Assembly: GCF_003337355.1 (NCBI RefSeq)
Contig: NZ_QPJW01000001.1
Coordinates: forward strand, 1,302,001-1,366,000
Reading direction: 5' to 3'
DNA length: 64,000 nucleotides
Origin: Fontibacillus phaseoli
GTDB taxonomy: Bacteria > Bacillota > Bacilli > Paenibacillales > Paenibacillaceae
Numbering within the stretch: the stretch's first letter is position 1; every line of letters starts with the position of its first letter. The notes beneath the pieces were generated by a model. It worked only from the letters and a program-made list of their open reading frames with translations. It did no database searches and was not told the origin of the DNA. Both the position numbers and the translations under genes were made by a program. Below are positions 7,942 through 17,198 of the stretch, in pieces.

Positions 7942-8658
7942 TTATGGGTTTTCCGAGTTTAGTAGTTGATGGATTTTGGAAATGAGATCTTCCGCATTGG
8001 AATGGAAAACTTGGTTTGCGTCACTCCAGGCCGACTTCAGAAAATAGGAAGCATGAAACTTCCACCCTTGATGCCCGGGATTAAAATCCATTTGAATTTC
8101 CCGCCCGGGCTTTCCGCAGTATAGCCGTGAGCCCGGTTTGCGCCAGTTGCCGATCCGGGTGATTCTGTCCGGATTCTGACCGGTAATATAGGTGAATCGC
8201 TTATTGTAAGTGATGTCCTTCAAATGGAATTTGGGGCTTCCCACAGCAAATACTCGAACCTGCTGAAATCCGTACTTCTCTTCCAGGTTTAATCCTGTCC
8301 TGTAGGCAATAACCCCACCGGCGCTATGACCGATCAGAATAAGTTGATCCGAAAATGCTGCATGCTCCCGAATGATCTGAGATGCGGCTTTTACGCGCCG
8401 GGATTGGTTATGGGTCAGATCATATCCGACTTGAGTAAGCTGCCGCGCCAGCAGAGTAATAAACGAGGAACGATTCGCTCCGTTCACTGTCCCATATGGA
8501 AAGACCGCCACGATTTTGACATAGGGAAATCTTTTGGCAATTTCTCCTGCGCCGGCTTCAAAATTATTCCGATAGGTCAGTACACCGGCAACAAAGCACA
8601 CCACCGTTCGGCACTTTCCGGTACACGTGCTATTGGAAGAAACGAAAGACTCTATCAT
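7942..8658 (-). CDS. Lipase-like alpha/beta hydrolase
   Basis: A 238-residue soluble hydrolase. The nucleophile elbow GHSAGG (residues about 109-114) places the catalytic Ser, and a strand-helix pattern around it (LILIGHSAGGVIAYRTGL, VRVFAVGSPKF) matches class-3 lipases. The late His in KFHASYF is a candidate triad member. No signal peptide is evident. The N-terminal stretch CTGKCRTVVCF is cysteine-rich, which is unusual. It stands alone, with GAGGGTGAG before the ATG, and converges with no neighbour. The substrate is unknown. Confidence 0.7.
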   Translation of the reverse strand: MIESFVSSNSTCTGKCRTVVCFVAGVLTYRNNFEAGAGEIAKRFPYVKIVAVFPYGTVNGANRSSFITLLARQLTQVGYDLTHNQSRRVKAASQIIREHAAFSDQLILIGHSAGGVIAYRTGLNLEEKYGFQQVRVFAVGSPKFHLKDITYNKRFTYITGQNPDRITRIGNWRKPGSRLYCGKPGREIQMDFNPGHQGWKFHASYFLKSAWSDANQVFHSNAEDLISKIHQLLNSENP

Positions 8659-8733
8659 GATTTCTCACCCTCTTTGCCTCTTCTTGTTTAGGTTAACGCT
8701 CTCCGCTCTATTAATATTCACCACAAAAAAGCA

Positions 8734-8760
8734 AAATCAGCAGTATTCCGCTGCTGATTT
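8734..8760 (-). terminator. Terminator of the ABC/serine hydrolase operon
   Basis: AAATCAGCAG (8734-8743) pairs with CTGCTGATTT (8751-8760), with T-rich flanks on both strands. It follows the stop at 8798. Confidence 0.75.
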
Positions 8761-8797
8761 TTATTCTTCTTCTTCGCCTATCCCGCTATGTTTGCGG

Positions 8798-10333
8798 CTA
8801 ATTATCCATTAACGTTGGATGAAAAACTTTCCCTGCGATAGTTCTTTTGATGGTCAGGCAGCGTAATACGCCCATAACATAATAAATAAGGCTTACCGCA
8901 ATGACAATATACAAGAAAACCGTGATAGAAGTCGGTGCCCATACGTGAATAAACGACCATGGCAAGCCCCCCAATAACCATTTCGGCAACAAGATTGTGG
9001 CTGTTATGATTCCAGCTACAATGAGAGTATGAACAAGCAAAAGCAGCAACCTCTTGCCGTTGAGCGATGCCCGAATACGTTGTCTGGCAACCAGCTTCCT
9101 CAACATCATTAGCGTTGACAAGAAAATTATTATACCGGCTCCTGCGACAATGATGCACGCAATGGTCACGATTTGATCCAACTTTTGATAGCTGTCCGTA
9201 TGCACGGTTGTTACTTTCTTTCCTTCCCATAATGCCATCACGCCTTGACCAATAGCCGTTGTATAGCTCGTATTCAGATTGGAGAAGACTGCAACACCGA
9301 CCTGTTCTTCAGGATTCATGATGAAATAAGATGTGAAATTAGGATTTTGTCCCGCATGCGAAATATAACGTTCATTATTCTTCTCCTTGATTTCCCAACC
9401 ACTGGCATAATAGGTATCTTGGTCAAAAGGCGCTACAGTCTGATCCGGGATGTGTGAAGCTCGGATAACCTCTTGGTGTATCGTATTGCTCGGATCGGAA
9501 CCTAACTGAACATTCATCCATTTCGCGATATCATTCGCATTGGTGACGAAATACCCGGCAGGAGTATTCCCCCGGTATGTGGGAGCAGTATAAGCTAGTG
9601 CTTGCATAAATCCGATTTTGTAACCGGATGCCATTTCCATGCCGGAGTGCACTTGATGCCGTCCTGCAAATGTACTGTTCATGCCCAATGGTTCAAGGAT
9701 CTGCTGCTTCATATATACATCGTATGGCGTCTTCGTGACGGTCTCGATGACAAGTCCGAGGACATCATAATTAATCGTGGCGTACTCAAATGAACTGCCT
9801 GATTTTCGATTCAGTGGCTGATTCACTAGCGTTCTTACAGTCAACTCCAGCGCGTTGTCCGCATTGCTCTCCGGAATACGCGCAATCGAATTCGAAGGAA
9901 TGCCGCTTGTATGATGGAGGAGTTGATCGATTGTTATGGATTGGGGCTTGCCTTGATAGGTTAGTTTTAGCCAAGGGATATACTCCTGAATATCATCGGT
10001 TCGTTCTAATAACCCCTCCTTTTCCAATTGCATGATAGCTAACCCTGTGAATGCTTTGGTAGTGGATCCGATTTCGAATAAGGTATCTGACGTTATTGGT
10101 TTTTTCGACTGCAGGTCCGCATATCCGAATCCTTTCCGATAAACTGTTTTCCCCTTCTCTACGATGACAAGGGACAGACCTGGAATGTTGCTTAACTCTT
10201 GTTGTTCCTCAACGAATTGTTCAATTAGCTGTATATTATGGTTTGAGTTTGCACTCGCCATGTTTGGTGTCACAACGCTCACGAATGCAAGCACCGTCAA
10301 GATTAAGAATCTGAAGCGTACGGATGATTTCAT
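8798..10333 (-). CDS. Membrane-anchored serine hydrolase (class C beta-lactamase fold)
   Basis: 511 residues. A signal sequence (about 1-29) precedes a beta-lactamase/PBP4-like domain. The SxxK active site is S90-T-T-K93, the second motif is Y184-A-T instead of Y-x-N, and H-A-G occurs in YISHAGQNP. From about residue 385 there are four hydrophobic helices, so the catalytic domain is outside and tethered to the membrane. The start codon overlaps the permease stop (ATGA), so it is translationally coupled to the ABC transporter. By context it may act on cell-wall precursors or cleave an antimicrobial peptide; a D-aminopeptidase or esterase is equally possible. Confidence 0.8.
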   Translation of the reverse strand: MKSSVRFRFLILTVLAFVSVVTPNMASANSNHNIQLIEQFVEEQQELSNIPGLSLVIVEKGKTVYRKGFGYADLQSKKPITSDTLFEIGSTTKAFTGLAIMQLEKEGLLERTDDIQEYIPWLKLTYQGKPQSITIDQLLHHTSGIPSNSIARIPESNADNALELTVRTLVNQPLNRKSGSSFEYATINYDVLGLVIETVTKTPYDVYMKQQILEPLGMNSTFAGRHQVHSGMEMASGYKIGFMQALAYTAPTYRGNTPAGYFVTNANDIAKWMNVQLGSDPSNTIHQEVIRASHIPDQTVAPFDQDTYYASGWEIKEKNNERYISHAGQNPNFTSYFIMNPEEQVGVAVFSNLNTSYTTAIGQGVMALWEGKKVTTVHTDSYQKLDQIVTIACIIVAGAGIIIFLSTLMMLRKLVARQRIRASLNGKRLLLLLVHTLIVAGIITATILLPKWLLGGLPWSFIHVWAPTSITVFLYIVIAVSLIYYVMGVLRCLTIKRTIAGKVFHPTLMDN

Positions 10334-11685
10334 ATTCGATTCCCCTTACTTAAATGAATGCTTCTCATGTAGCTATTGCAAGCCACAAGGAAGTAAATCG
10401 TATGCATGGCCAAATAAATGCCGATGATGACAAATGAATAGATCCAGTTGGAAACCAGGAGCAAATTATTCAATGCTTTGAGAGCGAATAACGCATGGAC
10501 TATACCAAGAAGACACGGTGTGAAGAATAGAATGCCGACCTGTGTTACGACGATTTTACGAAGCTCTGACGGAGTCATCCCGATTCGGGTTAGCGCCTGA
10601 TATTGCTCTTGATCCTGCTGCAACTCCGTGAATAATTTGAAATAAATCATACTCCCCGAAGCAATGAAGAACAGTAGGCTAATGAATATCCCTATAAACA
10701 TTATGAGTGCAAAAAGACCTTGCGCATCCGCGTATTGCGTCTTGATATTATCGAGCTGAACCGCAAGTCCTAACATGTATATCGTTCCTGATGCCGTTAG
10801 GATCACGGCGCTTAGGATCGATACCATAAACAACATCTCTGCATTCCCTTTCAGTTTATGGCCAAGCAACGATAATACGATCATGTTCGTTCGACGGTAA
10901 TAGATCTTCGATTTCCTTGTTAACCATCGTAAGGTCAAGACACTAACCTGAGTGAACAATAAATAGGTCCCGATGATCGCCTCAATTAAAATGAAGACTG
11001 AGAATACACTGAAATTCTTCATATCTAATAGGAGAGCCATGCTGTATGCAGCCGCTAGACTTAATATTGCAAGCAGGGCCAGCCATGGCGAATAAGTTAT
11101 CTCCTGGTGCGGTTTCTTGTCCGCTTGAAGTAATTCGACAATACCAGAATGGCCCACGCGGATAACCGTCCATATTGAAATAAGCATGAACAATATGAAG
11201 AAGCCGGCAGCCGTTATCCACAGTGCTTGAATCGGTATTGCAGTTGCAATCGGGGCGTTCATCTTCAACAGGACAGCGAGCGCCATAAAAAACGGTTTGC
11301 TAAAAAGCACGCCTAGACCGATGCCTACACCGATTGCCGTAATCGCGATACACATATTCTCGTATGCAATCAACTTGCGGAGCTGCATGCGAGTCATTCC
11401 CAATAAGGTTAACAGCGCGAATTCTTTTCTTCTCGATTTGAGAAAGGCCGCATTCGAATAAAGCACAAAAAGAAACGAGAACATGATTATAATGCACTGG
11501 CAGAACAACATTCCTTGTCTTACATTGGATACTCCGATCACTCGACTGTTTGCTAAATCCGGGTGATGGGCAAATGCAGTGTACATATAGAAGATCATGA
11601 CCGAGAACACGCTGCTCATAAAGAATGCGCTGTACGCGCGTAAGTTGCCGCGAATATTGCTAAGGGCGAGCGAACGGAATGTCAT
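10330..11685 (-). CDS. FtsX/BceB-type ABC permease lacking the extracellular domain
   Basis: 451 residues with about ten transmembrane helices and two FtsX-like cores (SRRKEFALLTLLGMTRMQLR and EQYQALTRIGMTPSELRKI). BceB-family permeases are normally about 620-660 residues because a roughly 200-residue extracellular domain sits between helices 7 and 8. Here only about 17 residues (LAVQLDNIKTQYADAQ) separate those helices. The start lies inside the ATPase gene and the stop overlaps the serine hydrolase start. It probably detoxifies or senses a membrane-active compound together with the neighbouring kinase. Confidence 0.8.
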   Translation of the reverse strand: MTFRSLALSNIRGNLRAYSAFFMSSVFSVMIFYMYTAFAHHPDLANSRVIGVSNVRQGMLFCQCIIIMFSFLFVLYSNAAFLKSRRKEFALLTLLGMTRMQLRKLIAYENMCIAITAIGVGIGLGVLFSKPFFMALAVLLKMNAPIATAIPIQALWITAAGFFILFMLISIWTVIRVGHSGIVELLQADKKPHQEITYSPWLALLAILSLAAAYSMALLLDMKNFSVFSVFILIEAIIGTYLLFTQVSVLTLRWLTRKSKIYYRRTNMIVLSLLGHKLKGNAEMLFMVSILSAVILTASGTIYMLGLAVQLDNIKTQYADAQGLFALIMFIGIFISLLFFIASGSMIYFKLFTELQQDQEQYQALTRIGMTPSELRKIVVTQVGILFFTPCLLGIVHALFALKALNNLLLVSNWIYSFVIIGIYLAMHTIYFLVACNSYMRSIHLSKGNRI

Positions 11686-12436
11686 TGAAATTTCCTCCCA
11701 ATACGCTCAGGACGTCTAATATTTGCTGGAAAAATATTTGTCTGTTCGCTCCGCGACGAATTTCCGTGAAGATTCTCCCATCTTTAATGAACACGATGCG
11801 CCGGCAATAGCTCGCAGAGAATGGATCATGCGTTACCATTAATATCGTTGCCTGTAATCGCTCGTTCAGCGAAGCAAGCAACTCCATCACATCTTTGGAT
11901 GATTTTGAATCCAAGTTCCCCGTAAGCTCATCAGCCAGAACTAATGACGGTTCATGAATAAGAGCTCTCGCAATGGCCGTACGCTGTTTCTGACCGCCGG
12001 ATACTTCATAAGTGCGTTTATCCAATAGATGTTCGATTTGTAACCAATCTGCAAACGGGCGCAACCTCTCTTCGATCAATGGGGGGGCTATTCCCTCGAG
12101 TACCAGCGGTAAGATGATGTTCTCTTTAATGGTCAAGGTTTCTATTAGATTGAAATCTTGAAAGATAAAACCAAGCTCACGTCTTCTGAAAAGGGCCAAT
12201 TGCCTATCGCTAAACTTGTGCGGGTCAACTCCGTTAATCTCGATCGATCCTGACGTGGGGCTGTCTATGGCTGCAAGCAGATGAAGCAGTGTCGTCTTTC
12301 CGCTTCCCGACGGACCCATGACACCCGTAAATTCGCCATCCTCAATTTTCAAATCCAGATCATTTATTGCCGTGCAAACGATATTCCCCTTGGAGCTATA
12401 TACCTTGCTAAGACCATGTGCTGTTAGCACAGTCAT
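11660..12436 (-). CDS. ABC transporter ATPase (BceA/MacB type)
   Basis: 258 residues. It has Walker A GPSGSGKTT (about 41-49), the Q-loop in FIFQDFNL, signature VSGGQKQR, Walker B LVLADEL and the H-loop MVTHDP. The GNLD after Walker B is typical of the LolD/BceA group that energises FtsX-type permeases. It is first in a tightly overlapping operon (26-bp overlap with the permease) and has GGAGG before the ATG. It acts on the cytoplasmic side with the permease at 10330. Confidence 0.9.
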   Translation of the reverse strand: MTVLTAHGLSKVYSSKGNIVCTAINDLDLKIEDGEFTGVMGPSGSGKTTLLHLLAAIDSPTSGSIEINGVDPHKFSDRQLALFRRRELGFIFQDFNLIETLTIKENIILPLVLEGIAPPLIEERLRPFADWLQIEHLLDKRTYEVSGGQKQRTAIARALIHEPSLVLADELTGNLDSKSSKDVMELLASLNERLQATILMVTHDPFSASYCRRIVFIKDGRIFTEIRRGANRQIFFQQILDVLSVLGGNFNDIPFARP

Positions 12437-12475
12437 CGTGAGAATTCCTCCTTCCGTCTAGCTCTGCATGTCTTA

Positions 12476-12501
12476 ACATTGTTTAGTATACCGAGCAATG
12501 T
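12476..12501. promoter_or_regulatory. Candidate control region of the ABC operon
   Basis: Arms ACATTG (12476-12481) and CAATGT (12496-12501) flank a minus-strand TATACT (12490-12485) that could be the -10 box. There is no good -35, as expected for an activator-dependent promoter, so this may be where the response regulator acts. Confidence 0.3.
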
Positions 12502-12530
12502 CTATTGAACCCATCGATTTATATAACAAA

Positions 12531-12572
12531 AATCACGCTTCGAACATGACAATGTTGTCATAAAGCGTGATT
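12531..12572 (-). terminator. Terminator of the kinase/regulator operon
   Basis: A long stem (AATCACGCTT 12531-12540 with AAGCGTGATT 12563-12572, plus an internal ATGACA/TGTCAT stem) followed on the minus strand by TTTTTG. It separates the two-component genes from the ABC operon, so the latter needs its own promoter. Confidence 0.85.
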
Positions 12573-12582
12573 ATTCAGTCTC

Positions 12583-13656
12583 CTATCCCTTATCAAGAAT
12601 GTGGATGCCATGCGGTGAAAACGTAATGGTAAAGGTGGTTCCAGCCCCGAGCTCTGAGGATACTAGCAGCTCATGGCCAAGTCTGCTGCATATTTGTTTG
12701 GCTAAATACAATCCCATGCCCGTCGATTCTGCAACTTGCCCGTTCTCTCCCGTGAAAAAAGGATCGAATATTCTTGGCAGATCATGCGGCGCGATTCCGC
12801 TCCCCTCATCGGTAATCATTAGTTTACTGATCGTATCGTGATGATCCAGATGAAATATAAGATGCTTCATCCCCTGTTTGTCCTTGCTGTATTTAATCGC
12901 GTTACTGACGATTTGATTCAGAACGACGATGATCCACTTCTTATCCGTCTCAGGCCATGCCTCGCCTTGAATTTGCGGATTGATATGATGACGAATACAT
13001 AGTCGCCTGTGTGTAATCAGCACTTCGTGAACAATATCATGCAACGGTACTTTAACCAGATGCAGATCCATCTCGAATTTGTCAAGCCGTGCAGTATGCA
13101 GCAACATCTCCAGGCCCTTACCCATTCGATCAGTCTCTTCGAGTAGACTCAGGATCAATTCATGCTGTTCCTCGTCAGATAAAGGCTGCTGCGTCATGGC
13201 CTCTTGCAAGAGAAGATCAACTACGGATAATGGTGTCTTCATATGATGCACCCACTGCATCACAAAATGATTATGCAGCTCTTGCTGACGTCGATAGGTG
13301 CCAAGTTTGTTCAGATACGTGCTATTCTGTTGATCTAACAGGCGTACGACAAGCTCCTGCTCAACCGTAACAGCGGACTGAGCGATCGCTCCAGTCCGAA
13401 GCTCGCTATTTCGCTCAATTGCCTCATGAAGTTGTTTGTAATATCCTCGCGTCCTGATGTAGTCGAACGTAAGAACAAGGACGATAAAAAAAGCAGCGGC
13501 ACCTATGAAATAATACATTGAACTTAGATCCATCAAAGCTGGATTCCTAGCATGTTCCAATAGCATGAGACAAGCACCGAGTCCAGTTATAAAAAGTCCG
13601 GTTAGGATATACAAAAACCGATCACGAATGAACTTCGCAGCTGTCAGTTTGTTCAT
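12583..13656 (-). CDS. Intramembrane-sensing histidine kinase (BceS type)
   Basis: 357 residues. Two transmembrane helices (about 12-33 and 47-66) are joined by only about 13 residues, so there is no extracellular sensor. Kinases of this kind receive the signal from their ABC transporter. The phospho-accepting His is H137 in VHHMKTP, followed by an N box (NQIVSNAIKYS), DEGSGIAPHD and GTGMGLYLAKQI-like ATP-binding boxes. The first codons overlap the regulator's stop. With the permease lacking the usual extracellular domain, how the signal is perceived is an open question. Confidence 0.9.
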   Translation of the reverse strand: MNKLTAAKFIRDRFLYILTGLFITGLGACLMLLEHARNPALMDLSSMYYFIGAAAFFIVLVLTFDYIRTRGYYKQLHEAIERNSELRTGAIAQSAVTVEQELVVRLLDQQNSTYLNKLGTYRRQQELHNHFVMQWVHHMKTPLSVVDLLLQEAMTQQPLSDEEQHELILSLLEETDRMGKGLEMLLHTARLDKFEMDLHLVKVPLHDIVHEVLITHRRLCIRHHINPQIQGEAWPETDKKWIIVVLNQIVSNAIKYSKDKQGMKHLIFHLDHHDTISKLMITDEGSGIAPHDLPRIFDPFFTGENGQVAESTGMGLYLAKQICSRLGHELLVSSELGAGTTFTITFSPHGIHILDKG

Positions 13657-14378
13657 AGGTCCGTCTCTTCCTGCACTTCGTCCAGGTGCAATTTGTAGCC
13701 TAATCCCCGAACGGTCGTGATCGCATCCGGTAGTCCAAGCTCTTCAAGCCTCTTACGTAAACGTGCCACATTTACAGTTAATGTGTTGTCGTCAACAAAC
13801 TGTGCATGATCCCAAAGCGTTCCAAGCAGTTGCTCCCGCGAGACCGTTCTCCCATACTGCTGAAGGAAACATTCCGCAAGCAACTGTTCGTTTTTCGAAA
13901 TTTGAATTCGATGCGTGTGATAGATCAACTCATTGCGGCTTAGGTTCAGTCTTAACCCATGAACATGTAATTCGTTCTCTAGAGAAGCAGCCAGTCCAGT
14001 TGGAGCCGAGTAGTCGCCATATACTCTTCGAAGGACACCCTTCATTTTTGCATTGAAGAGGTCCAATTGGATCGGCTTCGTGATATAGTCATCACCGCCA
14101 TTTTCGATCGCCATCACCTGATCCATCTCTCCAGCTCGCGCTGAGATGAAAATGATGGGAACATTGGATTTCATACGTATTTGTCTACACCAATAATAAC
14201 CGTCGAAATAAGGCAAATTGATATCCAGCATAATCAAATGCGGTTCATATGCCGCCAACTCCGGCATAATATCACGAAATTGGGTTGCACTTGCGGCTTC
14301 ATATCCATATTTCACTATGTTCCTCTTCAAGACAGCACTAATTTTGCTATCATCTTCTATGATGAAAATCCGGTACAC
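13653..14378 (-). CDS. OmpR-family response regulator (BceR type)
   Basis: 241 residues. The receiver domain has the acidic pocket E8-D9-D10 and phosphorylation site D52 (LIMLDINLP). The C-terminal winged helix (about 140-235) ends in TVNVARLRKRLEELGLPDAI and a GLGYKL motif. Its partner kinase follows in a 4-bp overlap. The likely target is the ABC/serine hydrolase operon at 8798-12436, which starts after a terminator and has an inverted repeat at 12476-12501. Confidence 0.9.
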   Translation of the reverse strand: MYRIFIIEDDSKISAVLKRNIVKYGYEAASATQFRDIMPELAAYEPHLIMLDINLPYFDGYYWCRQIRMKSNVPIIFISARAGEMDQVMAIENGGDDYITKPIQLDLFNAKMKGVLRRVYGDYSAPTGLAASLENELHVHGLRLNLSRNELIYHTHRIQISKNEQLLAECFLQQYGRTVSREQLLGTLWDHAQFVDDNTLTVNVARLRKRLEELGLPDAITTVRGLGYKLHLDEVQEETDL

Positions 14379-14508
14379 TTACTTCCTCCTTGTGTTCCCT
14401 CGTTATCAACTTATAGTATAGCAGATTGTTAATAGCAGGAATTAAACGGCTCATTAGAAATTATCATAATTCTTTTTTTTCCTAGCCACTTGCTCCGTTG
14501 TCGGACGC

Positions 14509-15411
14509 TCAAAGATATACGCGAATATTAATATCCTGGTCATGATTACCGAATCCAGCCCCATAGAGTGTCAAACCACCAACGTTAACGGAATTTTCGT
14601 CAACCGTGAAACGAAGACTCCAGAACTGCTCAAATAGCTTGATATCTGAGACAGTCACGTCCGACATTACTTCTCCGTCTATAAATGTTCCAAAGCTGTC
14701 AATGCGGATCGTTTTCAATAATCCGTATTGATTGACATTTCGATGCCACCACTTCGGCGTATATTTCCCCCGCGCAGCTCTTCCGAAGTCTGCCGGGCTT
14801 GTCCAGGTTCCAAGCGAAACGCCGTTGAACGCAAATTGAATATCCGAAGGCCAATGATCTCTCAAGCCAGGCGCTTCGGAAGCAATTTCCATCGAAATTT
14901 CGATGGCTTCGGCAGTTTGGCCCGGAAGCAGATAGTTAGGCGTTTTGTACTCGACGTACCCCTTACCGAACCACAGAATGCCGGCGTGAACCCGCTCGGG
15001 ATCGAGAAAATAGCGCGGATCGTCCCAAACTCCGATTTCCTTCTCGCGCGTGCCCAGCCCGCAGGTAGGATAAACTTCAAATGCGGTATAATGACCGACT
15101 GAAATCGACTGCTCTCTAATCTTCGCGGTTCGGCTGGCGGTTGGCAGCTCGATTTCGACGATGTTTTGTTTGAGGAAGCACATTTTGTGCGTCCCGCCGT
15201 TTTGGCGAACCCTGCGGCTTCCGACTAGTCCGGCTTCTTCAAGTTTCCGGATGTGCAAGGTGACGATGGAGGGGCTAAGCACTAATTTGGCCGCAATTTC
15301 CTTTACATTCATCTCGCGATCGGCAATCAGGCTCATAATTCTCCATCTGACTTCGCTTGCAAGAGCTTCGTATAATGCCATGAATTTTGCTTCCCCGTTT
15401 GCTTTGATCAT
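14509..15411 (-). CDS. ArsR-type regulator with C-terminal sensory domain
   Basis: About 300 residues. The N-terminal part (about 10-95) is an ArsR winged helix (ALASEVRWRIMSLIADREM, VKEIAAKLVLSPSIVTLHIRK) without the metal-binding Cys motif. The C-terminal 200 residues are beta-rich with Trp and aromatics (GYVEYKTPNYLLPGQTAEAI, PKWWHRNVNQYG) and look like a carbohydrate-binding jelly roll. It is divergent from the GH43 gene, so it probably controls that gene in response to a sugar. The ATG at 15411 is preferred because CAGGAG lies 9 nt upstream; the longer frame to 15435 has no such site. Confidence 0.75.
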   Translation of the reverse strand: MIKANGEAKFMALYEALASEVRWRIMSLIADREMNVKEIAAKLVLSPSIVTLHIRKLEEAGLVGSRRVRQNGGTHKMCFLKQNIVEIELPTASRTAKIREQSISVGHYTAFEVYPTCGLGTREKEIGVWDDPRYFLDPERVHAGILWFGKGYVEYKTPNYLLPGQTAEAIEISMEIASEAPGLRDHWPSDIQFAFNGVSLGTWTSPADFGRAARGKYTPKWWHRNVNQYGLLKTIRIDSFGTFIDGEVMSDVTVSDIKLFEQFWSLRFTVDENSVNVGGLTLYGAGFGNHDQDINIRVYL

Positions 15412-15591
15412 GATCATAATCTCCTGAATCTGCATATTGAATTCACATATTTATTAATTTAACTGATATAGCCATGAACATTCAACCATGCTTTATTGAA
15501 AGATACCAGGTATTAGTGTTTAATTTTCTTATCTGTTAATTATGTTGGATTCTTATTTAGGTAAATATATAAAAGAGGTGGAATCAAATCA

Positions 15592-17094
15592 ATGAAATAC
15601 AATAATCCGGTCATTAAAGGCTTTTATCCAGACCCCAGCGTTTGCAAAGTGGACGACACCTATTATATGGTCTGCAGTTCCTTTCAGTACTTTCCCGGCG
15701 TTCCGATTTTTGAAAGCAAAGACCTGATTAATTGGACCCAAATCGGTCATTGTTTAACCCGGAAGAGCCAGATTCAGTTGGAGACCGTGAGCAGTTCCGG
15801 AGGTGTCTTTGCTCCTACCCTGCGTTACAATGGCGGGCGCTTTTACATGACCACCACAAATGACACTACTCACCAAAACTTCTATGTCTGGACTGACGAT
15901 ATTTACGGCGATTGGTCCGATCCGATTTATGTCGATCAAGGGGGCATTGATCCGGATTTATACTTTGAAGACGGAAATACGTATTTCATGAGCAATGGAA
16001 CCGACGATTACGGGATAAGCGGTATCGTCCAGTGCGAAATCGAAATTGAGTCCGGACGCAAATTGACTCCAAGCCGTTCAATCTGGCAAGGCTCAGGCGG
16101 ACGCTATTTGGAGAGCCCTCATTTGTACAAAATTAATGGACGTTATTATTTGCTGGCAGCTGAAGGCGGAACCGAATATGGCCATATGGAAACTTATGCG
16201 CGGGGAGATTCTCCATCCGGCCCGTTTAAAGCCTATGCGAATAATCCCGTACTAACCAATCGCAATCTGGGCGGTTACGAGCTGCAAGGGGTTGGTCACG
16301 GGGATCTGGTTCAAGACCACGAAGGGAATTGGTGGCTTTTTCATCTCGGATTCCGGCAGACCGGCCAGTGGCTTACTTATCACCACTTGGGACGCGAAGT
16401 TTTCCTGACTCCGGTTACCTTTGGCGAAGATGGCTGGTTTACCGCAGGTCATAATGGCACCACTCTTATGAGTTTTGAGACGGATCGTATCGCTGACTGT
16501 ATCATTCAACAGGAGAAAAAGAACTTTACGTTCGAAAATACAGATTGGAATCTGGACTGGTGTTATCTTCGACATCCGGTTCCGGAACATTATCAGTTAA
16601 AGTCCGATAGTGTAAAGCTTAAGGGAACCGGCATTACGCTGGATGTTCCATTATCCCCGACGTTTATTGGTATTCGTCAACGTGACTTCAATGCGGTCAT
16701 ATCATGCGAAATCAGCTTAACCGGCGGTGAAGGTGAGGCCGGCATTACTCTCTATATGGACGAAAATCATCATTATGATTTGGCTTTGCATAACCGGCAA
16801 CAAGGATACGAAGTCATCGAACGACTTAATATAGGAGATATCAAATCTGTTGAAAAAGCTATAGATCTTGGTCCGTGCAATCATGCCACATTGGTGATTA
16901 AAGCCACCGCTACCCATTATTACTTCTATATTCTGAAGGATGGCACCGAGACTTTACTTGGAGCTGCACAAACGAGATATCTCTCCTCCGAAGTTGCGGG
17001 AGGATTTACGGGCGTACTTATCGGTTTGTATGTCACCGGAGAAAGCCCCGATTGCAATGCGGAGTTTACACGTTTTAGCTGCGTGTATTCTTGA
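15592..17094 (+). CDS. GH43 glycoside hydrolase (beta-xylosidase/arabinofuranosidase)
   Basis: 500 residues, no signal peptide, so it acts on imported oligosaccharides in the cytoplasm. The five-bladed propeller carries the expected catalytic triad: base D14 in FYPDPS, pKa modulator D120 in GGIDPDLY and acid E174 in YLESPHLYK. The C-terminal 180 residues form the beta-sandwich found in GH43 xylosidases. Inverting hydrolysis of xylose- or arabinose-containing chains is the expected reaction; the exact specificity is open. AGAGGTGG precedes the ATG. It is monocistronic with a terminator at 17121-17151 and faces the ArsR-type gene. Confidence 0.9.
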   Translation: MKYNNPVIKGFYPDPSVCKVDDTYYMVCSSFQYFPGVPIFESKDLINWTQIGHCLTRKSQIQLETVSSSGGVFAPTLRYNGGRFYMTTTNDTTHQNFYVWTDDIYGDWSDPIYVDQGGIDPDLYFEDGNTYFMSNGTDDYGISGIVQCEIEIESGRKLTPSRSIWQGSGGRYLESPHLYKINGRYYLLAAEGGTEYGHMETYARGDSPSGPFKAYANNPVLTNRNLGGYELQGVGHGDLVQDHEGNWWLFHLGFRQTGQWLTYHHLGREVFLTPVTFGEDGWFTAGHNGTTLMSFETDRIADCIIQQEKKNFTFENTDWNLDWCYLRHPVPEHYQLKSDSVKLKGTGITLDVPLSPTFIGIRQRDFNAVISCEISLTGGEGEAGITLYMDENHHYDLALHNRQQGYEVIERLNIGDIKSVEKAIDLGPCNHATLVIKATATHYYFYILKDGTETLLGAAQTRYLSSEVAGGFTGVLIGLYVTGESPDCNAEFTRFSCVYS

Positions 17095-17120
17095 TTCAAC
17101 CTTTGCAATTCGTTACAACG

Positions 17121-17151
17121 AAAAAAAGCCGCGGATTCCGCGGCTTTTTTT
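17121..17151. terminator. Bidirectional terminator
   Basis: A7-GCCGCGG-att-CCGCGGC-T7, perfectly symmetric, lies between the convergent GH43 and DUF1349 genes. Confidence 0.9.
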
Positions 17152-17198
17152 CGTGTTTATTCATGCACTCGGACTGCAATTCTGCATCGCTTGTTTGT

